A stretch of DNA of 50,365 bases from Polaribacter sp. (GTDB taxonomy: Bacteria; Bacteroidota; Bacteroidia; Flavobacteriales; Flavobacteriaceae), in assembly GCA_023254055.1 (NCBI GenBank), contig JALQYN010000006.1, forward strand, positions 1 through 50,365, written 5' to 3'. The notes below the pieces were generated by a model that saw only the letters and a program-made list of their open reading frames with translations, searched no databases and was not told the origin of the DNA. Position numbers and translations under genes: made by a program. Below are positions 16,443 through 23,935 of the stretch, piece after piece. Within the stretch, counting starts at the first letter, position 1. Each line of letters starts with the position of its first letter.

Positions 16443-17420
16443 TTATTTTATATAAACTTCTAGCAATTCTGAATACTCGTCAGAATCAATTAAAAACTCT
16501 TTTATACAAGCTGGCACTAATAGTGTTTCTCCGAAGTATAAGACTTCCTCTACTTCATTATATTTAAATGTTACGCTTCCTTTTACACACATGTAAATTA
16601 CAAAAGAATCTTTGTCTGTATGATTTACAGACACTGAATTTTTAACGGGTAATATATTGGTTGTAAAATACGGACAAGATACTACTTTACTTGCTGTGTT
16701 TTCTTTTTTCTGATATGTTGTTTTATAAGAATCTTGTACATGATAATCTATGGCATTTAACGCCTCTTCGGTATGCAAATCTCTAGAGTTGCCTTCTGCA
16801 TCTTTTCTATCCCAATCGTAAATTCTATACGTAATATCTGATGTTTGTTGTATTTCTGCCAACAAAACTCCTGCGCCAATGGCATGAACTCTTCCAGTTG
16901 GAATAAAATACACATCGCCTTCAACAACGGCATCTACATTTAAAATATCTAATAGTGTATTGTTTTTTAAGTTCTTTAGGTATTCACCTGCAGTAACTTC
17001 CTTTTTAAAACCAACTATTAAATTAGCGTTCTTGTCTGCATCAACAACATACCACATTTCTGTTTTACCGAATGAATTATGACGTTTTTTAGCCAATTCA
17101 TCATTGGGGTGCAACTGAATACTCAAGGCTTCTTTGGCATCAATAAACTTTATTAAAAGCGGAAAATTTTCTCCAAATACTTGATAGGTTTTTGCACCTA
17201 CTAAATCACTTTTATAATTTACAATTAGTTGTTTTAAATCAGTTCCTTTTAAATGGCCATTACTAACAATAGAAGTATCTCCAGGAACATCAGAAATCTC
17301 CCAACTTTCCCCTACATCTGTTTTATCAGATTTTTTAGAAAGTACTTTCATTAATTTTTCTCCGCCCCAAATTTTCTCTTTTAAGATGGGTTCAAATTTT
17401 AAAAACTGGTTGATTTTCAT
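16443..17420 (-). CDS. manA: Mannose-6-phosphate isomerase, class I
   Basis: Zinc enzyme interconverting mannose-6-phosphate and fructose-6-phosphate, supplying mannose for glycans. The 325-aa length fits the short bacterial ManA. Zinc ligands visible are Gln102 and His104 (SIQLHPND), Glu121 (GKTEMWY) and a later histidine in PTGRVHAIGAG (about 179); DITYRIYDWDR near 216-226 is the active-site signature. The C-terminal cupin half ends in LLEVYIK. It lies upstream of the kdnA-kdsB set in the same direction but has its own promoter (17447-17476). A role in surface polysaccharide is plausible from context. Confidence 0.9.
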   Translation of the reverse strand: MKINQFLKFEPILKEKIWGGEKLMKVLSKKSDKTDVGESWEISDVPGDTSIVSNGHLKGTDLKQLIVNYKSDLVGAKTYQVFGENFPLLIKFIDAKEALSIQLHPNDELAKKRHNSFGKTEMWYVVDADKNANLIVGFKKEVTAGEYLKNLKNNTLLDILNVDAVVEGDVYFIPTGRVHAIGAGVLLAEIQQTSDITYRIYDWDRKDAEGNSRDLHTEEALNAIDYHVQDSYKTTYQKKENTASKVVSCPYFTTNILPVKNSVSVNHTDKDSFVIYMCVKGSVTFKYNEVEEVLYFGETLLVPACIKEFLIDSDEYSELLEVYIK

Positions 17421-17446
17421 TAAAGCGATCTTCGTAAATATTTAGT

Positions 17447-17476
17447 CAAAAATACAGCTATTTTAGATTTTACCAA
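17447..17476 (-). promoter_or_regulatory. Promoter of manA (-7 and -33)
   Basis: CAAAAATA at 17447-17454 (minus: TATTTTTG) and CAA at 17474-17476 (minus: TTG) are separated by 19 bp, fitting the Bacteroidota -7/-33 spacing. The -7 box lies 26 bp upstream of the ATG. Confidence 0.55.
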
Positions 17477-17585
17477 TTCAAAAAAAAATTAATTAACTTT
17501 GAGAAGATAATCAACTAAAAACAAACTAACAAAACCGAGATAAGCTAAAAATTTATAAACGGTTTTTAAGTACATTCTTTTTCCT

Positions 17586-19406
17586 ATGAAAAAACTACTT
17601 ACTCTATTATTTGTATTCTCTATTTTTAACGGATTTAGTCAAGAAAAAAAACTCAAAGAATATTCTCATGCCGAGTTTTTTAAAATGATTGAAACAGAAA
17701 AAAGTGATGTTTTTAAGTTAAAAGATGCTTTCATCAAATTTGACTCAGAAACAGATTCACTTTACTTGTTTAGAAATAGTACTATTGGTTATGTTTTTAA
17801 ATCTACCGATACACTTACAATATACAAAGAAATTGAATTAGATAATGTTCACTTTGAACATGACACTTACGATGGCATTATTGGAATACATCATGTTGTT
17901 TTTAAGAATTTAGTTGAACTCTATAATTCTAGTTCGATTATAATGGTTAATTGTGTATTTGAAGAAGGAATCATAATTGAAAATTCTGGTTTTACTAACG
18001 ACTTTATAACAAGCTTAGAAAACAAGTATCCTTATTACCAACCTAATATCCATTTACGAAAAAATAGCATTAAAAAACCTTTGTATTTAGATGTAGGCGA
18101 AATAGAAAATTATTCTTCTATAGGAATATTTGTTATGGGAAATCAGTTTTCATTATCAAATCCTAAAGAAAAACATCACATTTCAGTAAATAATGTTAGA
18201 GACACTAATATTGATGAAAATGAATTTATTGGAAAAGGTTTTGCAAATATATTTATTGACGCTTCAAACTTTACAAGTGTTTTCCGGAATCAATTTAATG
18301 ATTATAGGGTAAATTTCTCTAAAGCTGCTTGGGGAACAACACAGGTTTATTTGGTTGAAGAAAATTCTTTCAATACTGAATTGCTTGTACATATAGATAA
18401 TTTTAGCAGTAATCATATATACAGGTGGAGTCAATGGAAAGGAAAAGTGTTATCAACACTAGGATACGATGCCTATCTTAAACATTTAATCAATACAGGC
18501 AAAAACAATTCTCTTGGATATGATGATTTATTCTACTCAGACAGTATTTATAACAATTATAAAGACACTGGTAAATTTAAAGTAGAAAAAGCATATAAGT
18601 TTGAAATGCAATTGCTTGGACAGTTTTATGATTTTTACAAACTACAACACGATTCTGACTATGCAAATCTTGTATATGTTGAGTTTAAAAATTTAGAAAC
18701 CAAACGATACGATTATTTGTATAAAGAAAACCCAACTTTCGATTCGTTTTTTACATGGAAAATCAATCAATTTTTAAAAGTATTTTCTAGTTATGGAACC
18801 AACCCCTCATTGTCTATTGTCGTTTCATTATATGTGATTTTTCTTTTTGCTTTTGTGTATATGTTGTTTCCTAATAGTTGGGAAAATGGTAGAAAGAACA
18901 GGCTTATGAATCGCTTACAATTCTTTACCAAATACTTTAGACAAAACGAAGGAATTAGAGAGATTTACGAAGAAGAAAAACAGCAGGATGTGATGTCTTA
19001 TAAAGAATTTAGGGATTATATGCACAGTAGCAAAAAAGAAATTCCAGATTTCTTTATCTGGTTGGCCCGCCCTATTTATTATTTCTCTTCGTACAATTAT
19101 AAGATTACGGGACGCATTCTACATCATACAGATTTTTTAAAAGGAAGATGGGTAGACTTACCGAAGAGAAGAAAAGTGGCTACTAGTATTTTTATTGGAG
19201 TTTGGATTTTTATTTTAATTCTGGTCGACTTGTTTATTAAGTTTTTAAATGCACTAACCTTATCTATCAATACATTTACCACACTTGGTTTTGGAGAAAT
19301 TCCTATGAAAGGAATCCCAAGATATTTAGCAATTATCCAAGGTTTTATAGGCTGGTTTATGTTAACTATTTTCTCTGTTGCTTTAATTTCTCAATTATTA
19401 GATTAG
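17586..19406 (+). CDS. Potassium-channel protein with large N-terminal periplasmic domain
   Basis: The product is 606 aa. The N-terminus is a signal peptide (MKKLLTLLFVFSIFNGFSQ), then about 370 residues of asparagine-rich beta structure with recurrent short strands, compatible with a pentapeptide-like or right-handed beta-helix. Next comes a membrane segment near 405-425 (LSIVVSLYVIFLFAFVYMLF) and a charged cytoplasmic loop. The end is a two-helix ion-channel module: TM near 538-560, pore loop with selectivity filter TTLGFGEI near 565-572, and a final TM at 583-605. T-x-GFG is a K+ filter variant. The sensor-channel fusion is unusual, and the ligand is unknown. Confidence 0.78.
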   Translation: MKKLLTLLFVFSIFNGFSQEKKLKEYSHAEFFKMIETEKSDVFKLKDAFIKFDSETDSLYLFRNSTIGYVFKSTDTLTIYKEIELDNVHFEHDTYDGIIGIHHVVFKNLVELYNSSSIIMVNCVFEEGIIIENSGFTNDFITSLENKYPYYQPNIHLRKNSIKKPLYLDVGEIENYSSIGIFVMGNQFSLSNPKEKHHISVNNVRDTNIDENEFIGKGFANIFIDASNFTSVFRNQFNDYRVNFSKAAWGTTQVYLVEENSFNTELLVHIDNFSSNHIYRWSQWKGKVLSTLGYDAYLKHLINTGKNNSLGYDDLFYSDSIYNNYKDTGKFKVEKAYKFEMQLLGQFYDFYKLQHDSDYANLVYVEFKNLETKRYDYLYKENPTFDSFFTWKINQFLKVFSSYGTNPSLSIVVSLYVIFLFAFVYMLFPNSWENGRKNRLMNRLQFFTKYFRQNEGIREIYEEEKQQDVMSYKEFRDYMHSSKKEIPDFFIWLARPIYYFSSYNYKITGRILHHTDFLKGRWVDLPKRRKVATSIFIGVWIFILILVDLFIKFLNALTLSINTFTTLGFGEIPMKGIPRYLAIIQGFIGWFMLTIFSVALISQLLD

Positions 19407-19490
19407 TTGAAGAGTTGCAAATTTGCAAAGTGACAAAAGCTAAAGACTAAAGAAAATAAAAAATGATATCTTTATAAAAACAAACGAATT

Positions 19491-20093
19491 ATGAAAAACC
19501 AATTATCAATAGCAACCCATTATAAAAGGTTTAAAAAAACTATTTTACTACTTCTATTCGCTTTTATACTAATAAGCTGTAACAACAATATTAACTGCGA
19601 AATTGAAACTACAGAAGGGGCTATTTTAGTTGAGTTATATCCAGATAAAGCACCAATAACGGTTGCCAATTTTTTAAAATATGTAGATGCCGGCTTGTAT
19701 ACAAATGGTTCTTTTTTTAGGGTGACAACTCCAGAAAATGAAGCGACAAGAGACATAAAAATAGAAGTGATTCAAGGTGGAAAAGGAGAAGGCAACGGTT
19801 TTGATCCTATAGAAATAGAAACTACAGAGAAAACAGGTATTCTGCATGAAGACGGAACCCTCTCTATGGCTAGAAGCGGACCAAATACTGCAACCGATAA
19901 TTTCTTTATTTGTATTAATGCACAACCATCTTTAGATTTTGCTGGAAAAAGAAATCCAGACGGATTTGGTTTTGCTGCGTTTGGAAAAGTAACCAGAGGG
20001 ATGGATGTTGTTCGTAAAATTCAGTCTGGAGAAAATAAAAATCAGCGTTTGTTAAAACCTGTAATTATTAAGTCGATTAAAAGGGTTAAATAA
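19491..20093 (+). CDS. Cyclophilin-type peptidyl-prolyl isomerase lipoprotein
   Basis: Peptidyl-prolyl cis-trans isomerase of 200 aa, anchored as a lipoprotein: basic N-terminus, hydrophobic helix and a Cys in FAFILISCNNN (about residue 30). The cyclophilin domain starts with CEIETTEGAILVELYPDKAP and continues through SFFRVT, EVIQGGKG, LSMARSGPNTATDNFFICI and FAAFGKVTRGMDVV. The usual catalytic Arg of the FHRV motif is present as FFRVT, and Q of the QGG motif is kept. A near-match -7 box TATCTTTA (19467-19474) lies 16 bp before the ATG. It is one of three PPIase genes in about 8 kb. Confidence 0.88.
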   Translation: MKNQLSIATHYKRFKKTILLLLFAFILISCNNNINCEIETTEGAILVELYPDKAPITVANFLKYVDAGLYTNGSFFRVTTPENEATRDIKIEVIQGGKGEGNGFDPIEIETTEKTGILHEDGTLSMARSGPNTATDNFFICINAQPSLDFAGKRNPDGFGFAAFGKVTRGMDVVRKIQSGENKNQRLLKPVIIKSIKRVK

Positions 20094-20123
20094 TAATGAT
20101 TAAACCTTATTTCGAATACAGTT

Positions 20124-20150
20124 GTAATTCCGACCAAAGTGGAGGAATCT
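20124..20150. repeat. GTCATTGCGA-family interspersed repeat, copy 1
   Basis: A 27-bp stretch matching the other copies at 36947 and 43562 at about 22 of 27 positions (consensus GTCATTGCGAAC then AAAGTGAAGCAATCT). It lies between the cyclophilin gene and the DUF6090 array, and looks degenerate. Confidence 0.6.
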
Positions 20151-20173
20151 CTAAATATAGTTTTCTCGATTGT

Positions 20174-20195
20174 GCCTGTCTGCCGACAGGCAGAC
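20174..20195. repeat. Interspersed palindrome CTGTCTGCCGACAGGCAG
   Basis: The 18-bp core at 20177-20194 recurs exactly, inverted, at 36039-36056. It is self-complementary (GCCTGTC/GACAGGC), so it can form a hairpin 25 bp before the first DUF6090 gene. Confidence 0.65.
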
Positions 20196-20219
20196 TCGAC
20201 CTAACAAAACAAAAGAGTA

Positions 20220-20954
20220 ATGATTAAATTTTTTAAAAAGACACGCAGAAAATTAAGTCTAAAAGACAACAAATTTAAATTCGTAAGATTTGCTATTGTA
20301 GAAATTATTTTGGTAGTCATCGGTATTTTAATTGCAGTTGCAATAAATAACTGGAATAAAGACAATATCAATCATAAAATAGAAATTGGTTTGTTAGAAG
20401 AATTACTAGAAGACACAAAAACAGATTCTGTTTTTTTTAATTCTAGAATTTTTCACTTACAAAGTTATTTAAACAATGTTAATGTATTAAATGCTATTGA
20501 TAGAGGAACTGTTTCAGATTCTATTGCCAATATTCCGTTTAACAATTATAGAATGTTTGATATTGGCATGGCTTACCAATCTACAGTATTGTTAAATAAT
20601 ATAAACAAAGTTGAAGAGTTTTCAGATAAAAAAATTCAAGATTTGTTAAGGAAATACATTTTGCAATACAATTACATTACGATTGCTTTTCAACAAAAAG
20701 AAAAGCATTTTGATAAATATGCCGGAGATTTACTATTAAAATACTCTGATGTCTCTTTCAATTTAACAAATAATACGCCATTAAAAGAGTATTATAAAAT
20801 TATTGAATATCCAAAAAACAAAAAGGTGATTAACTTTTTAAGAGCCTCAGTGATTAATTCTAGAATACAAACTTCTAATTTGTTAAACATAAATTACCAA
20901 CTACTTCGAGCAGTAAAAGAAACATTAAAAAATGAGAAACCCTTAAAAAATTAA
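20220..20954 (+). CDS. DUF6090-type membrane protein
   Basis: The product is 244 aa. The N-terminal basic segment MIKFFKKTRRKL is followed by the family signature, a membrane helix at about residues 23-45 (RFAIVEIILVVIGILIAVAINNWN). The rest is a helical periplasmic domain with coiled-coil character. I recognise the signature as that of the DUF6090 family, frequent in multi-copy arrays in Flavobacteriia; its function is unknown. Its stop overlaps the ATG of the 36-aa gene by one base (TAATG). It is part of a tandem array in which each copy begins with the bases ATGATTAA. Confidence 0.72.
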   Translation: MIKFFKKTRRKLSLKDNKFKFVRFAIVEIILVVIGILIAVAINNWNKDNINHKIEIGLLEELLEDTKTDSVFFNSRIFHLQSYLNNVNVLNAIDRGTVSDSIANIPFNNYRMFDIGMAYQSTVLLNNINKVEEFSDKKIQDLLRKYILQYNYITIAFQQKEKHFDKYAGDLLLKYSDVSFNLTNNTPLKEYYKIIEYPKNKKVINFLRASVINSRIQTSNLLNINYQLLRAVKETLKNEKPLKN

Positions 20955-21064
20955 TGGACGGATTTAACATCATCATGGTTATTGCTATTATCTTGTTTGC
21001 AAGATTGGCAGTGCGATTATACACAGGATATAAAAAAATGAATAAGAAAGAAGATAATGATTAA
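20954..21064 (+). CDS. Tiny membrane protein (36 aa) in the DUF6090 array
   Basis: The encoded peptide starts MDGFNIIMVIAIILFARLAV, a single hydrophobic helix, and has a charged tail ending MNKKEDND. It is coupled on both sides: its ATG shares one base with the stop of the preceding DUF6090 gene (TAATG), and its stop lies inside the ATGATTAA start of the next one (8-bp overlap). That exact packing, and a clean membrane helix with a basic end, argue that it is translated. No homologue is recognised; it may be a small partner of the DUF6090 proteins. Confidence 0.55.
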   Translation: MDGFNIIMVIAIILFARLAVRLYTGYKKMNKKEDND

Positions 21065-21803
21065 GTTTTTTAGACATATCAGAAAATCGCTTCTCAGTGA
21101 AGGAAAAACTACTAGGTATTTTAAATATGCAGCGGGCGAAATTATCCTAGTAGTTATTGGTATTCTCATTGCATTGAGTATTAATAATTGGAATGAGACC
21201 AGAAAAGCAAAAATAAGATCCATAGAATATCATGAGCGAATTGCAGAAGATTTAGAAAGAATTATTAAGACCAGTGAAAACCTTAATGCAACAGCAAAAA
21301 AAGTATTAACATCTATAGAATATACCCTTAAATTATTAGAAGGCAACAAAGAACTGAGTACCAAAGACAAAGAAGTTGTTGATTATGTATTAATTTGGAT
21401 GAGCAGATTTAATTATCAATTCTCAGAATTGTCTACTTATGAGGAAATGAAAAGTAGTGGTGACTTAGGGCTAATATATGACAAAAATATACGCAGAGAT
21501 TTGGTGAATTTTCATGACCTGATTGTTTCAGTAGATGGTATATTTAACAGATTGGGAGCTACTATTGCAAGCGAACAAACTTTTTTAGACAAATATGTAA
21601 CCTCTAAAGTAGATCCTGAAACCTTAAACATTACCAGTGTTTATAATTTTCAAGAAATGTCTAAGGACAAAACGTTTATCAATAAATTTTCAAGAATTGC
21701 TGTACATTGGAGAGGTAATGCCTTTTTTACAAGTAGAATACAAAAAGATGCTAAAAAAATTACAGATCAAATTAAAACAGAATTAAAGCAAATAAATGAT
21801 TAA
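21057..21803 (+). CDS. DUF6090-type membrane protein, second copy
   Basis: The product is 248 aa with the same layout as the protein at 20220: basic N-terminus MIKFFRHIRKSLL, membrane helix with the signature YAAGEIILVVIGILIALSINNWNE at about 22-45, and a helical periplasmic domain of about 200 residues. Apart from the signature the two copies are quite divergent, so the duplication is old or they arrived separately. It overlaps the upstream 36-aa gene by 8 bp and the downstream truncated copy by 8 bp, both times through ATGATTAA. Function unknown. Confidence 0.75.
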   Translation: MIKFFRHIRKSLLSEGKTTRYFKYAAGEIILVVIGILIALSINNWNETRKAKIRSIEYHERIAEDLERIIKTSENLNATAKKVLTSIEYTLKLLEGNKELSTKDKEVVDYVLIWMSRFNYQFSELSTYEEMKSSGDLGLIYDKNIRRDLVNFHDLIVSVDGIFNRLGATIASEQTFLDKYVTSKVDPETLNITSVYNFQEMSKDKTFINKFSRIAVHWRGNAFFTSRIQKDAKKITDQIKTELKQIND

Positions 21804-22017
21804 CTATTTTAGAAAAATTAGAACAACACTGCTAAAAGGTGGTAAAACAACTAAGTATTTTAAATATCCTATAGGTGAAATTGTATTGGTTGTTATCTAA
21901 ATATATGTTATTGCAAAAAGATTTTGTAAATCTTAAACGTTTATTATTAAACAATTTAAAGGATCAAAAAGATTACTAGAAAAAATTAAAAAAAACTTAA
22001 CTCACAGTAATCAGTAG
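21796..22017 (+). pseudogene. Truncated third DUF6090 copy
   Basis: From the ATG at 21796 the frame reads MINYFRKIRTTLLKGGKTTK and on into YPIGEIVLVVI, the family signature, then stops at 21900 where GILIA is expected. A separate short stretch, 21961-22017 (GSKRLLEKIKKNL, then a stop), looks like the helical C-terminus of the same family. About 600 bp expected between them is absent, so this is probably a copy that suffered an internal deletion. The N-terminal part is certain; the C-terminal match is weak. Confidence 0.65.
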
Positions 22018-22021
22018 AGTT

Positions 22022-22435
22022 TTAATCTCCAGAATAGGTAACAAAGTTTCTTGGAGTTTCATACAAAGTGACCGAAATATCTAAAGAAGTTCTAATTTTT
22101 GCTCTTAATTTGTTATAAATAACAACCGCAATATTTTCAACTGTTGGATTTAATGATTTAAACTCTGCTACTTCAACATTTAAATTTTTGTGATCAAAAG
22201 CATCTTCTATTTCAGATTTAATCAATTCACGTAAAACAGATAAATCCATCACAAAACCAGTAATAGGATCAATTTCTCCAGTAACAGAAACCGTTAAATC
22301 GTAATTATGCCCGTGGTAATGAGGATTGCTACACTTCCCAAAAACGGCAGCATTTTTTTCATCAGACCATTCGGGATGAAACAATCTATGCGCAGCATTA
22401 AAATGCGCTTTTCTATGTACGGTAACTTTAGGCAT
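22022..22435 (-). CDS. 6-pyruvoyl-tetrahydropterin synthase / QueD family protein
   Basis: Zinc-dependent T-fold enzyme, 137 aa. The family makes 6-carboxytetrahydropterin for queuosine (QueD) or 6-pyruvoyl-tetrahydropterin. Zinc ligands His16 (AAHRL), His41 and His43 (HGHNY) are present; Cys35 in KCSNPHYHGH is the catalytic cysteine. The CxNPxxHGHNY pattern is closer to the PTPS form than to the short C-x3-HGH of enterobacterial QueD, so the exact reaction is uncertain. DLSVLRELI and LYETPRNFV are typical folds. Its upstream region is a 9-copy heptamer repeat starting 8 bp before the ATG. Confidence 0.87.
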   Translation of the reverse strand: MPKVTVHRKAHFNAAHRLFHPEWSDEKNAAVFGKCSNPHYHGHNYDLTVSVTGEIDPITGFVMDLSVLRELIKSEIEDAFDHKNLNVEVAEFKSLNPTVENIAVVIYNKLRAKIRTSLDISVTLYETPRNFVTYSGD

Positions 22436-22443
22436 GGTTTATT

Positions 22444-22506
22444 CAGTTATCAGTTATCAGTTATCAGTTATCAGTTATCAGTTATCAGTTATCAGTTATC
22501 AGTTAT
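22444..22506. repeat. Nine perfect tandem copies of CAGTTAT
   Basis: Nine uninterrupted 7-bp units fill 63 bp immediately upstream of the queD-like ATG (22435), that is, in its leader or promoter. Perfect copies and a unit not divisible by 3 suggest slippage-driven length change. Confidence 0.95.
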
Positions 22507-22583
22507 CAAAAATAAAAATTTCTATTCCTTTATAGCATTAAACTCTAGTTTCATTTAAACTCTGAAACTTTGCAACTTTGAAG

Positions 22584-22607
22584 CTTTGAGTCTTTGAGTC
22601 TTTGAGT
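22584..22607. repeat. Three tandem copies of CTTTGAGT
   Basis: An 8-bp unit repeated three times in a CTTTG-rich stretch (22565-22612) between idi and the queD-like gene. Similar CTTTG/CAAAG tracts occur at 19420-19433 and 37255-37305. Confidence 0.8.
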
Positions 22608-22624
22608 CTTTTTTAGAATTCCAA

Positions 22625-23149
22625 TTACTTACCTTCAACAATTCTATGGTAATATTCATTAAAAATTATGGTAAACCAAGCAGTATAAGTATCAGGTTGC
22701 AACTCCATATCAGTTTTCACTTCTTCTAAAGTCATCCATTTAAAAGCTTCTACCTCTTCCCTGTTGATAACTGGATCTTCGTTGTAGTTACCAACCATAA
22801 CATGATCTAATTCGTGCTCAGTTAAACCATTATCAAAAGGCGCCTTATAAATAAATGAAAAAATTTCTTCTAACTCACAGCTAAACCCCATTTCCTCTTG
22901 TAATCTACGTTTTCCGGCTTCTAAAGAAGTCTCTCCGTCTCGCTGGTGCGAACAACAAGTGTTGGTCCATAATAACGGAGAATGGTATTTATCAGCGGCT
23001 CTTTGTTGCAACAATAATTCACCTTTGTCATTAAACGTAAAAACCGAAAATGCTCTGTGTAACAAAGCCTTTTCATGCGCTTCCATCTTGGGCATTAAAC
23101 CAATCTGGTTATCGTTTTTATCTACTAAAATTACCTGCTCTTCTGCCAT
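22625..23149 (-). CDS. idi: Isopentenyl-diphosphate delta-isomerase, type I
   Basis: Nudix-fold enzyme converting isopentenyl to dimethylallyl diphosphate in isoprenoid synthesis; 174 aa, normal length. The catalytic cysteine is in TNTCCSHQ near residue 67, the Nudix-like region is in RRLQEEMGF, and the catalytic glutamate is expected in ELDHVMVGNY. The start MAEEQVILVDKNDNQIGLMPKMEAHEK agrees with the family. Its -7 box (23154-23161) is so close that the transcript would start at or next to the ATG. It is divergent from the cyclophilin lipoprotein gene. Confidence 0.93.
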   Translation of the reverse strand: MAEEQVILVDKNDNQIGLMPKMEAHEKALLHRAFSVFTFNDKGELLLQQRAADKYHSPLLWTNTCCSHQRDGETSLEAGKRRLQEEMGFSCELEEIFSFIYKAPFDNGLTEHELDHVMVGNYNEDPVINREEVEAFKWMTLEEVKTDMELQPDTYTAWFTIIFNEYYHRIVEGK

Positions 23150-23153
23150 AAAA

Positions 23154-23161
23154 CAAATGTA
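23154..23161 (-). promoter_or_regulatory. -7 promoter box of idi, implying a leaderless start
   Basis: CAAATGTA on + is TACATTTG on the minus strand, a perfect TAnnTTTG. Only 4 bp separate it from the idi ATG (23149), so the start of transcription would fall at the start codon. Confidence 0.5.
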
Positions 23162-23172
23162 GTAAAATCAAT

Positions 23173-23180
23173 TATCTTTG
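23173..23180 (+). promoter_or_regulatory. -7 promoter box of the cyclophilin lipoprotein gene
   Basis: TATCTTTG is a perfect TAnnTTTG, 26 bp upstream of the ATG at 23207. It is back to back with the idi box. Confidence 0.55.
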
Positions 23181-23206
23181 CAATTAATAAACAAGTCATT
23201 TTAAAA

Positions 23207-23893
23207 ATGAAAGTATCAAGATTATTTATAGTTTTAACATTAACATCTGTATTTATTAGCTGTGATGAAAAAAAAGAAGAACAGCCTATTGCACCTCAAA
23301 TTCAACCCAAAAAAAAGCTGATTAAAAAAGTAGCAAAAAGTTGGGATAGTTTAAACAAAAACAATGTAGAGGCGTTTTTTACGGAATATGAAAAGAAAAA
23401 TAAAGAAACTAAGGTTATTATAAAAACAGATTACGGCAACATTAAACTTCGTTTATATAATGATACACCCATCCATAGAGCCAATTTTATCTTCTTAACT
23501 AAAATCAAATACTTTGATAAAACCGTTTTTTATAGAGTTGCTAAAAATTTTGTAATTCAGGGTGGAAATTCTGATGAATATGATGCTATGAAACATCGTT
23601 ATAAATATGGAAATTATTTGATGAAGCCAGAGTTTAGAGCTAACAGAAAGCACAAGTACGGTGCATTGGCAGCTGCTAGAGAATGGGAAAACAACCCAGA
23701 TAAATTATCCAGTCCGTTTGAGTTTTATATTGTTCAAAACAGAAAAGGGGCCCATCATTTAAACAACGAGCATACTGTTTTTGGTGAAGTAATTTCTGGC
23801 TGGGAAACTATAGATAAAATCTCAAAATTAGAAACAGATGTTAAAGAATGGCCTTTGGTAGATGTCAATATGAAAGTTGAGATTTTAGATTGA
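23207..23893 (+). CDS. Cyclophilin-type peptidyl-prolyl isomerase lipoprotein
   Basis: Exported PPIase of 228 aa with a lipobox (LTLTSVFISCDEKKE, Cys near residue 19). A lysine-rich linker to about residue 70 precedes a cyclophilin domain: VIIKTDYGNIKLRLYNDTPIHRANF, FYRVAKNFVIQGGNSD, LAAAREWENNPDKLSSPFEFYIVQ and HTVFGEVISGWETIDKI. The usual MAN/MAR-G motif is replaced by AAAREW-ENNP, a variant found in Bacteroidota. It probably helps protein folding in the periplasm. prfC begins 42 bp downstream but has its own promoter. Confidence 0.88.
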   Translation: MKVSRLFIVLTLTSVFISCDEKKEEQPIAPQIQPKKKLIKKVAKSWDSLNKNNVEAFFTEYEKKNKETKVIIKTDYGNIKLRLYNDTPIHRANFIFLTKIKYFDKTVFYRVAKNFVIQGGNSDEYDAMKHRYKYGNYLMKPEFRANRKHKYGALAAAREWENNPDKLSSPFEFYIVQNRKGAHHLNNEHTVFGEVISGWETIDKISKLETDVKEWPLVDVNMKVEILD

Positions 23894-23919
23894 TAATTCC
23901 TTACATAACAGTATATTTG
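23890..23919 (+). promoter_or_regulatory. Promoter of prfC (-33 and -7)
   Basis: TTG at 23890-23892 and TATATTTG at 23912-23919, 19 bp apart, fit the Bacteroidota consensus. The -7 box lies 16 bp before the prfC ATG. It overlaps the end of the upstream cyclophilin gene. Confidence 0.65.
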
Positions 23920-23935
23920 CACCTCAAATTTTTAG

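Noticed and set aside
20096..20227. 43-codon open frame between the cyclophilin gene and the DUF6090 array
   Set aside because: Most of it is made of two interspersed repeats; it is mentioned only as a possible eroded DUF6090 start, not as a gene.
22307..22558. + strand open frame encoding repeated SYQLSVI peptides
   Set aside because: It is the translation of the heptamer repeat and runs antisense to the queD-like gene; not a gene.
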